Assembly: GCF_901933205.1 (NCBI RefSeq) | Contig: NC_044572.1 | Span: 111,054,965 to 111,118,964, forward strand | Source: Camarhynchus parvulus | Lineage: Eukaryota; Chordata; Aves; Passeriformes; Thraupidae | Direction of reading: 5' to 3' | DNA: 64,000 nucleotides | In this document: positions 54,973 through 64,000 of the stretch, piece by piece | How positions within the stretch are numbered: the first letter of the stretch is position 1 | How the letters are laid out: each line of letters begins with the position of its first letter | Program-made: the position numbers and the translations under genes | Notes under the pieces: generated by a model | What the model was told of the DNA's origin: nothing | The model's input: the letters and a program-made list of their open reading frames with translations, nothing else | The model's database searches: none

Positions 54973-56395
54973 GTGCTTTAAATTCCTGTCTTCATAAGGA
55001 CATTTGGCTAGCTATCCTTTAGCTTTGCCTACAAATTGATATGTCCAGTTATCTATTGCACAAATTATTACATTCTATAAACCTAGAATACAGATTTTTA
55101 ATGCTTGAGAAGAAATGCAAAACTAAAGAAAGATCTTGCAGAAAAAGCAGAAAAAGTTGCGGAAGCAGTACTAAGGGGAACTTTGCACATAACTTTTTTT
55201 ACATGTAGAATGGAATACCATTAATTAGGAAAGGAATACTTCATGTGTATGTTAGCAACTTTAGAAAAACTAAAATACATTATTTAAATGTATTTGACTT
55301 ACAGTTCTCTTATCATGGACCTAATCATAGATGATGATATCAAAATCACAAGTATATACATTAGAGCTAATCACAAATTGAAATTATTATTTGGTTCAAT
55401 TATTATTTCTGGGGAAGTGTTGTATTTTGTTTTCATTCTGAATAGGAACTTCACAGAATGGAAATTCCAATAATAAATGAGTCCATTATGTGTGTTGTTT
55501 GTCACAGTCTAATGTAGTGGATGAAATATTCTAAACTTTTTATATGCAAAAGACTGAGGGGAAATACTACCTAGTACTGATTAGATCTTTCCTAAATCAA
55601 AGCATGCTCTCATTTTCATACATAAGTAGCAAAAACTTGGATAATTATTGTAGATCCCACTTAGCTTTCTTTTCATCATCTGGGTTTGATGTAATGCTTA
55701 GTAAAATCTGGTACAATTCTTACTGGCAATGTTGATAATGAAATACATAGGTTTTTTATTTAATCACTTCAAAGCCTCCAGAGATTTTTGCATTTTTCAA
55801 GTGTTTTTTAACAGAGATCAATCTCAATGAAACTTCTAACATTTTGTTTTTCACAGTCTGTGCAATAACTCTTCTCTTTTTCCTAGACAGCATATACTTC
55901 TCAATAGGAGACAAAAAAAGCCCATAAGACTGGAAGAGTCTAAGAGTATAATTTAAAAGCATCAAACCTTAGCTGTGCCCAGATAAATGGAGATATGCAT
56001 TCTGAAACTCACCCATGCACTAAGCGTTGTCCCATCTGAAAACAGGGGTTATATTAAAGTCAATGATTCGTGTCATCCCACACAGTCGTGTTTCAGAAAA
56101 GGTTTAAGCTTCATTACTAATAAATACTTATTCTCTACTAACTGTAGACACGAATAGGTAAAGATGAGTTCAAAATATTTTTAGTTTCTTGTGTGGTTGT
56201 AGCTATGAAGAACGAAGAACCTTCCCCAGGAAATACATGCACCTTACACACGAGTCTTGCCACACTCCATGCTGAAGAGGTCCTTTGGGTTGTGGGCTAA
56301 TAGGCCCATTCAATCAGGCTTAGCTCTGGAAGCACAGGGAGTTCAAGATCCCTTTTAAGATTTGTTAGCCAAGAAGTGCTACTTCTAAAAGAAGT

Positions 56396-56842
56396 AGCTT
56401 TTCTGCCCTGGAGGAGTGAGGGGTTTCCAGTGCTTTTGCTCATCCAGAATTGAGATTGTTCAGCCTGGAAGAGAGAAGGCTTCAGGGTGAACTTACTGGG
56501 GCCTTTCAGTATCTAAGGGGATCCTATAAGAAAGATCAAGAGGGGGTTTTTTCAAGAGCATGTAGTGACAAAACAAGGCAGAATGTAGGAGACTACTCAT
56601 GACAGAGAACAGGCTTACCTTAGGTGTGAGGAAGAAATTCTTTATTGTAGGAGTAGTGAGGCACTGGAACAAGTTGCCCAGAGAAGTTATGGATGTCCTC
56701 TCCCTGGAAGCGTTCGAGGCCAGACTGAATGAGTTCTGAGTAACCTGGTCAAGTGAAAGGTTTCACTGCCCATGGCCATAAGGGGTTGGAGCTGGGTGAT
56801 CTTTAAGGTCCTTTAGAGCCCAAGCCACTCTATGGTGCTGTC
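56396..56842 (+). mobile_element. CR1 LINE 3' fragment, forward
   Basis: This is about 445 bp of CR1 3' region in sense orientation. It contains TTGTTCAGCCTGGAAGAGAG, AAGGCTTCAGGGTGAACTTA, TACCTTAGGTGTGAGGAAGA, AGGCACTGGAACAAGTTGCC, CAGAGAAGTTATGGATGTCC and GGTTGGAGCTGGGTGATCTT, ending in CCACTCTATGGTGC. The order and content match CR1 3' ends closely, and it is the best preserved copy in the window. No coding capacity remains. Confidence 0.94.
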
Positions 56843-58730
56843 TTTTGTTGCTACACATATCCACAAGGTTAAACATTTGTCACAGTGCTGCTGCTCTGTG
56901 TGCTTTGAGGCTGTGTGTGCAATGGAGCATAGATGTCATTAGCAACAACCTGGATATTATAACCTCTATTTTGAATGCTGGTCAGGACATACTGTGAACA
57001 GAACTAACACTTCAGTTTTAGTAGAAAAGCCTGAATGAGAAGGAAAAAAAAGGGAGGGAAAGAGATACTAAAAAAATACAAAAGGTATTTCTGATAGGAC
57101 ATTGACAATTATTTAGCTACGCCTAACTGGTTCAACTACACATCTTTGTGAATATTTGGAAGAAAAATCTGGAACAATATTCTTCTTTTTTTTTTAATGT
57201 TGCCTTTTAAGATCAAACATGTTCATGCTGATTTTTTCATACATGACTAAACACTGTACAGCTACTAAGCTGAGCACTTGGGGAAAGTAAGGAGGGAGAT
57301 TTTTCCACACTGACTGGTGATTTTAAAATCATAGTAACTTGTTTTTTTCCTGGTGATTGAAAAGTATGGATATGATGCCTCCATAGCTGATTCTTCTAGA
57401 AATTGTAAATCATGCTTCAACTAGAAGTATTCATGAATGCATGCTGTACTGGCTTTCTTGGACAGGTCGGTCACTTTTCTACTAAATGAATGGAAAGGGC
57501 AAAGTGGTGCTTGCTCTCCCCTTGCCTACTTGTGATACCTGAGAGTGATAGTTTCAGACAGGTTCCTGTTTTATATATTTTGTTCTCAATCAGCTTTAGG
57601 TTGCTGGTTCTCTGCCCCAGGGAGAGCTGACTTGAACAATGTAAGCTGCTCTTCCAGCTTGTGTCAGCTGGTTGTGCTCCCCTTGGTCTATTCAAGCTGT
57701 GTATAAACCAGAAGGCAATACTGTCCCATGAGTCTCCTTTGCTCAACTTAACTCTGCCCTTTGCTATGGGGTAACTATGTGAAAATTGCATGCAGGCTAC
57801 TTATACCCAAATCTCCAGATGTATTGGCAAGGACAGCTGGTGAGCTTGTGACTTGTGGCAACTTCTTTGATGTCGCAGGGACTAAGTTAATTAAAGCTGT
57901 TTCTGCAAACCTATTTTCCACAAGAACAAATTACATGCCAGAATTTTAGCATAAAGCATCCTTTTTATTATATAAATGAAGTTTAAAAATAATTGAAAAC
58001 AATTTAATGAATGGATTTTCTGATTAACTTGCTTATTCTTTGGTTTAGTACCGATTACAAATACTAGCAATCTTAAATTATTAAATATTTATAACCTGAT
58101 GTCCAATATGTGATGTTATGTTGAAAGTAAAGCCAAAAATAATTTTCTCCTCCAAGACCAAAGCCAGCAACCTAACCATGGGCAGCCACTACAGTCTCTA
58201 CCTGCAGTATCTATTTAAAGACTAATTGTATGTTGGATTTTGTAAGCCTGCAGAAATACGAACTTGTTTTCTCTAGCATCTGTAAAGGAAATACAACATA
58301 CGGAATTTTCATACTTCTTAAAATAAATATATTCCTTTGACCAACCTTCCAGAGTAGGGTGTATAAGTCAAATAGGTCAGAGAAGCTGATATTTGTGTTC
58401 CTCATGTGAATAGAAAGTGGAAAACTTTCATAGAATGCATCTAATCTAAAGTGTATAGCTGATAACATTTTTGAGAAGTGATTTGTTAAAATATTTGACG
58501 TTACTGCAGGAGATATGCTGTTCTGTACCATTCTGAACGTAGGCATCCTTTTTAAAATTCATTGAACTGTCAATGTTTAGACCGAACCCCTGATTTTCAG
58601 TTCCTCAGCAACTGTGGTTATTCCTGTCATTTAAAATGCCTTTAAAAATGCTGGGTTTGACGCATAAATGTTTGAAATTAAAAATATTAATTGATGTATG
58701 CCAGATTATATAACTTCAGGTTTTCATCAG

Positions 58731-58883
58731 GACAGTGATCTACTGGACCGTCGGAAACATTGCTTCAGTGTCCAGTCTGAATCTGGAGAAGATCTTTACT
58801 TTTCTGTGGAACTAGAGTCTGACCTAACACTATGGGAAAAAGCCTTCCAAACAGCAACTTTTTTAGAAGTTGAACGGATACAG
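58731..58883 (+). CDS. SNTG1: SNTG1 internal exon (51 codons, end of PH2 domain)
   Basis: This 153-bp phase-0 exon completes the PH2 domain of gamma-1-syntrophin. It begins DSDLLDRRKHCFSVQ and contains DLYFSVELESDLTLWEKAF. The tryptophan in LWEKAF is the hallmark residue of the C-terminal helix of PH domains. The exon ends FLEVERIQ, leading into the syntrophin-unique region that binds dystrophin and dystrobrevin C-termini. Compared with recalled human residues 347-397 I count about five substitutions in 51. The donor is GTGAGA. The acceptor CAG at 58728-58730 is atypical: the upstream tract is purine- and A-rich, and another AG lies 11 bp upstream. The open frame runs back through the acceptor to an ATG at 58698 and forward 11 codons past the donor to a stop at 58914. 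These extensions are intronic, because the homology stops exactly at the splice sites. The following exon (CKTYACVLE... in human) is not in the remaining 5.1 kb. Confidence 0.97.
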
Positions 58884-61800
58884 GTGAGAACAACTGCCTT
58901 GTTGATCATCTTTTGATGCATTAACAAATTAGGCCCATATGAAATAAGAATGTAAATTTAGAAATTTTATGACCTTCTGCAGCTCTCAAGTTATTACTGT
59001 TTATGTAAGTAATTGCTTTTGCTGTTCCCAAACAGCTTGCAAGCTAGCCTTCAGAAGAGGTCACCTGAAATAGAATCTTTGAGTTATTATGACAATTTGA
59101 TACATATTTGTTAACTTAAGTTCACAGACAGAAAAACAATCTATGGATCAGGGACAAAATGCAGGTGTTTAGATATTCTTACTGGCTTACATGCTACCTT
59201 ATTTGTTACTGAATATCACAAGAGAACTTTGCAGGAATTAAGTTGTCCTTGTAATACCAGGAATGAGAGTATACTGAGTGAAGTACTTGCTGGATACAAG
59301 CAAGAACAAAAGTTGTACCTCAGATGCATTATTCTTTCTTCACCTATTTCCTGTTCCTTGTGTATTTACTCTATTGTTAGGTGACAGCGCAGAGATGGAC
59401 AACATTCAAATACAGATTTCTAGTGACTTTTTATAGCAAAATTACATATCAGAGTGTTTAAAGATAACTTCTTCTCACATGACCAAAAAGTCATGACTTT
59501 TTGACTTAAAAACAGAGAAAAAAGCTACCCACCACAATTGTAATTCACCTAATCCCAATTGTAATATTGATTTTCTAATAATGACATATACATGTGGTTA
59601 GAACAGCTTTAGTTGCTGTTGGCAGGAGTGATACACACCTACCTGAGCCGTATTAGCATATTAGGCTGTGCAAGTATTGGCTCACACATTTTCTGTGTCC
59701 TCCTGGGAGTGCAAGCAGTGGCATATTTTTATTCAGACAAACTGTTAGTTAGTTATATATTAGCCCTTTTCTGACCTGCAAACCACCACATACAGATGCA
59801 CAGAACTGGTATATACCCATGAAGATGCAATTTGCAAAAACTACCCTGCTGTCAGTTTTAACACACAGTACTTTTGTTACAAGAGGAGTCAGGGGAGGCT
59901 TGGCTTTCCTCTTTTAAATTCATACATGCTGTTACCTTTTATAAAAACTGTTCTTATCTTTTAAGCTGTACTCGCATGCTGGAAAACCTAGGACTAGGTT
60001 TTCTGTGTAAAACTTGCAAAAATGTTTGTCCTCTGCGATTAAATATTTGAGAGTTGTTGACTTGTATAATTCACTGCAACATACTTTATAGTAGCACTGC
60101 TGTGCCATCAGTAAAAGAATATATGACATTTTTCCTGAATAAATGTTATCTCAGAAGCCACCTCATACTTGTTCTACTTTCAGATTAGTTTATACTGTAG
60201 CATTCCTGGCTTAGCTTTTTCTTTTGCATTTATTCAAAATTGCCTTCAGGCTTCTCCAAAATAATTTATATTATAATCTTAACCTCAGATTCATCTTAAT
60301 ATTTTCACCTTTTTTTTTGTCTCTCCTGATGTTCAATGTAGCAATTTAGAACTCAAAGTAATGATTTCCTGATTGGTTGGTTGATTATAGCAGATCTGTG
60401 AAAGTGGAAAAACAGGCTTCTCATGATAGAATATTACTGTGGAATTCACACTCATTATTTCATCTTTTTTTCTTTTTTTTCTATATCTTGATTTGTAAAA
60501 AAAATATGGAATATTTTAAATATAAATGGGTTTGGCCTCCTCATTTTCTTTTAGCAATCCATTCCTGCTTTCATCTATCAACCTGCAGCTGCAGATAAAA
60601 TCTGATGGTATACTTTGTTTCTAACAAGTTCTTTCATTGCTCTGTGAGAAAATAAAAGTGACAGGTTCAAAATTAAGGTATCAATGGTACATTTTTACTA
60701 AAATTTTGATTTATGCAATTGTGTTGATATGAATATTCATATTTAAAGTGAATGCTAATCCAGTAGGTTTGTCTTACAATAAAATAATATAGCGTTGAAA
60801 ATATAATTTCAGTTTAAAACTACCATTTAAAAATATTCAACTGCATGTGTGCTACTCCATAATCATTCAATGAGTAACTCTTATTCATTGGCTATAAACT
60901 CCAGAAGAGATTAATCAGTGGCCAATTCTAATCTAACTCCAAAGAATATATAACAAATTCAAATATTTTTAAACGCAGTTCTATAAATATATAATGAATT
61001 GTCTTTTAACCTAATTCATGGCTTCTTCTAGAGGCATATCTAAACCAAAAATTAAACAGTTGGTTTTTCTTAGAAAATAAATATATTAGAAGAGGCATAG
61101 TCAAATTGATTATAATTTAACATTAATGTGGTACAATGATACAGTGGTGTCACTTTGGTGTGTTTCACCCACTCTTTAATTAGTTTTGTAATGTAGTAAG
61201 TGATGGTAATCCATTTTCATAACTACCTATTAAAAAAAAATTACTTGAAATGAAAATCCTCTTTCCTAACTCTCTCACAGCATTATTGCACAAAGTACCT
61301 GTGACTACTATAACTTGCCTAATGAAGTGCAATTATATATATGCCTGTCACATTCCTTTTGTGTTCCTGCTACTTTAAGCTAATATTTTCACCTCTTGCA
61401 TCATGAATTTTTTACTTGCTGTCCTTGTTTGTCGTTGTTTGTTCTCTAATGTAAGGATTATTATATAAACTGTTTTAAGTTGCAGTACTTTAACATATGT
61501 TTTCATTGAAGTTGAATCTGAGTTTAAAAGTCTGAATTAAGTCTTAGATTTATGGTTCACTTTGTTTCAGCTTCAGAGATGGCTTTCATGAAGTTCACAG
61601 TATATTGTTCTTTCCATAATTTAAATGGTGCATGTTGAGGGAATAGTTTCTAAGGAGTAACTTCGAGTTGTCTTCTTCAGCCGCTGCCTGACCCATTGAA
61701 TTATTAATAAATCAAAGTTAACGTTCTGTATTCTGAGGAAGAACAGCAAATGACTGCTGAAGTGTGTTCTGCTTCTTTTGGGAAGTGGATGCTTCAGTTC

Positions 61801-64000
61801 TGATGAGGTTTTCATGAATTCTTGTGAGAAATCAGCAACCAAACCAAATATCCACAGTATATATTATTCATAGTCACTTCTAAAATTTTAAAATGTTAAA
61901 TGTATAAGAAATTTAAAATTACCTTGTACCTTGATAACAATTTTTGCCTTTCTGTTTTCTCCAAATATCTGAATTAAAAGGCAACTTAAAGAAAATAAAG
62001 ATGAGAAAAGTTAACTTGCAAGAGTTAACCATTGTCTGAAAGTTCACATCCCTACTCTGACCTGTCACCAGAATCGTGCAAATGGATACAACACCTGCAA
62101 AAACCAAAGGACATTCTTCCCCAAGGAAACTAAATTCTCCCTGTCCAGAGATCTCTTTATTATTTTCACACTTTTTCTTCCCTAAATTGTTTTGGAAATC
62201 ATAGTCTGAGGGCGTAGAATGGTCTTTTATATAAGTATAGAATAACTAAATAATCAGCTGCTACTAGTGATCTGCAGTTTCTTCCTGCAGAGAACTACAC
62301 TGAGCTGAACTAGATTATATTTCTCCACAAACTGAGCACTGCATTTTGTAGAAATACCCTTCAGTCTTGGAAGTAGGTTGCTTTTTCAGCACAGCCTTTA
62401 ACCAAGGCTGGTATGTCCTGTTTCTCATGAATCTTAAGTTCCCAGTGAGGCTAATTAGCCAGTCCAAGTTCTGGGCTTAAAAGCAGAGGGAGCTGTGCCA
62501 GCTCAGCATGGTGCTGCAGAGCACACTGTGGGTTGGCCTCTGGTGGTGGGGTGGGAGGTTAGAAAACTTTAGATGACAATATGTATTTTAAATCTGACAC
62601 ACATTTTCCATGCCAAATTTAACTTCCAGTAAAGGCTCTAAGTCTGTTCCACGTCTTTACCGTTTACAAATAGAAATGCAATTTGCATCTTGCAAGATGT
62701 TTGCAAGATAATTCCACAAAACCGTACATTTTTTGCTTTGCATGCAAAACTTGAAAAGTTTTGCATATGTGACTTAATTAACTATAAGTAACTGTGAAAT
62801 GCATTACTTACACTTTTTTATTCTACTAATGAGATAATACCAAAGGCAATATCCTCTTCTTTTTCAGCACTGATTTACAATCAAATTTTACACATTTATA
62901 AGTCTCATGGTGTAGCTGATCAAAGGGAAAAATTATAAAAAGCCACTTTTATTTGTTAATATAAACACTAAGTATGAAGTTTTCAATTTTCCTTCATTGC
63001 ATTTTCTATTTAGAACCTGTTAATGCACCTTCCAGCTTCTTGTGTTCTAAGGAAGACCATTAAGGATCCAAACAGCACCCCCTTACAAAAAGAATATATA
63101 CGTAAAGGCATCTGATTTATCTTTATAATCAAAATGCCAAAAATAATCATGGGTTCTTTTGTAGTATTTACAATTTGTAACCCACATTCTTCCCACATTT
63201 TGCAATTTATATTTTGATTTTGCTGACACATTATAGGTCATGGAAGTCTTTGTTCTCATTTCATAATTTTAGCAGCTACAGCAATATTTGAAGAGGATAG
63301 CTGTATTTCATTTAATCTGGAGGGCAACGTGCCTATAAAATAAGAATAATTTCTTTAAAGAACTTGAATCTGATTTTGAAATGTTTTGATTTTTTAATGT
63401 ATTTTGTGATGAAAAGACAAGTCTGTCATTTTGTACCTGCAGTCAGCCTTCAAGCACAGCTTGATGCTAAAAATTATACTTATAAATGTCTCACAGTGTG
63501 TATTCAAGTGTGATGTTATGGCAATAAATAGAAGTGTATATTTAAAAAAGTAGAATGATAAAGTCTTACAGGATTCCAAGGTTTCTCATAGAAACCTTTG
63601 AGATATATTGATATATTGATCCACTATCTGAAGCAAAAAAAAAAAAAATTCAGATAATTCCATTTAGCTGCTAAGTGGTATGAAATACTAGCTTTTCCCC
63701 TGAGATTTATGACAACAGAAAACCACAAGAAACAGTGTACTAAGGAGATGCTTTATATAAGTTTTTTTTTTGCTTGAAAAGATAAAAGGAATATATTAAT
63801 CTTAAAAGTTGTTGGGTATGAAAAAAAAAATAAGGAGGTTTGAAAATAATAAATTTTTCCTTTTAGAAAATGTTATTAGTAAGCCACTGAGGCAATTCTG
63901 AACCTTTCATTTTTTCCCTAATGGAAGCAAAGCCTGTTTTTATATGTCTTAGATAACTTCATCTCTGATAAAAATCCTTTTATTTGAAATACAAAAAAGT
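58884..64000 (+). other. SNTG1: SNTG1 intron, 5' part (at least 5.1 kb)
   Basis: This intron starts with donor GTGAGA and runs off the end of the window. I searched for the next SNTG1 exon (the human CKTYACVLESHLM segment) in all + strand frames by eye and did not find it. The sequence is AT-rich. A GC-richer patch lies at about 62380-62570. No CR1 tail, RNA gene or coding signature was recognised. Confidence 0.85.

Larger units (their letters stand above)
44137..58730 (+). other. SNTG1: SNTG1 intron, 14.6 kb, complete
   Basis: This complete intron begins GTATGA and ends TTTTCATCAG. It holds an A-rich tract at 45091-45134, a short imperfect duplication at 48392-48470, an AT-only stretch at 48971-49035, a possible ancient CR1/L3-like fragment at 50100-50260, a 30-bp spaced repeat at 52978-53024 and a forward CR1 copy at 56396-56842. 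The other stretches longer than 300 bp (44140-45080, 45140-48390, 49040-50090, 50270-52970, 53030-56390, 56850-58700) contain only short unconserved open frames, and I recognise no feature in them. Confidence 0.9.

Noticed and set aside
57471..57791. 106-codon - strand frame
   Set aside because: No recognisable domain. It is in the intron and no similar frame continues in neighbouring sequence.
58211..58546. 111-codon - strand frame just upstream of the SNTG1 exon
   Set aside because: It lies antisense within the intron and has no motif, no homology I recognise and no splice or promoter context.
58698..58730. ATG-initiated 5' extension of the SNTG1 exon at 58731
   Set aside because: The 11 upstream codons have no counterpart in syntrophins. 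Homology begins exactly after the CAG acceptor, so the ATG is intronic.
20382..58883. Assignment to SNTG2 instead of SNTG1
   Set aside because: The motifs IKKINRNFPVNQQ, VTTWDWTRAEKTFSVYE and SESGEDLYFSVELESDL match SNTG1 and differ from SNTG2 as I recall it.
58884..64000. Next SNTG1 exon (syntrophin-unique region)
   Set aside because: I searched by eye for the CKTYACVLE-type coding segment with AG/GT borders and found no candidate. The exon is presumably beyond the window.

Overview
This window is vertebrate nuclear DNA, most likely from a bird (or another sauropsid). It is AT-rich, non-coding sequence with many short interspersed remnants of CR1 LINEs. Several of these end in the CR1 3' terminus (ATTCTATGAT-like). 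There is no operon structure, no Shine-Dalgarno spacing and no long open frame. The longest open frame is 132 codons and looks like chance.

One gene is supported: SNTG1 (gamma-1-syntrophin), on the + strand. Four internal coding exons can be read directly, at 20382-20420, 39732-39848, 44065-44136 and 58731-58883. They are flanked by AG/GT splice sites, all start and end in phase 0, and join into 127 continuous codons. These correspond to about residues 271-397 of the human protein (numbering recalled, not looked up). They cover the short linker before the second pleckstrin-homology (PH2) domain, the whole PH2 domain, and the start of the syntrophin-unique C-terminal region. The N-terminal PH1/PDZ exons must lie upstream of base 1, and the last exons downstream of base 64000.

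Layout: 1-20381 is the 3' part of a large intron. It holds a reverse CR1 copy (9617-10067), a decayed LINE ORF1-like remnant with a possible CR1 3' piece (12300-13310), an ancient CR1/L3-like fragment (14845-15045) and a forward CR1 tail (17411-17563). Next come a 39-bp micro-exon, a 19.3-kb intron with two CR1 pieces and several small duplications, the 117-bp exon, a 4.2-kb intron with two reverse CR1 tails, the 72-bp exon, a 14.6-kb intron with a forward CR1 copy, the 153-bp exon, and at least 5.1 kb of the next intron.

I found no RNA gene, promoter, CRISPR array, intact mobile element or second protein-coding gene. I also found no convincing undescribed system. The points worth a second look are the in-frame (cassette-compatible) exon structure of the PH2 domain, an unusual acceptor region at the fourth exon, the LINE ORF1 remnant, and a few non-coding stretches whose composition stands out.
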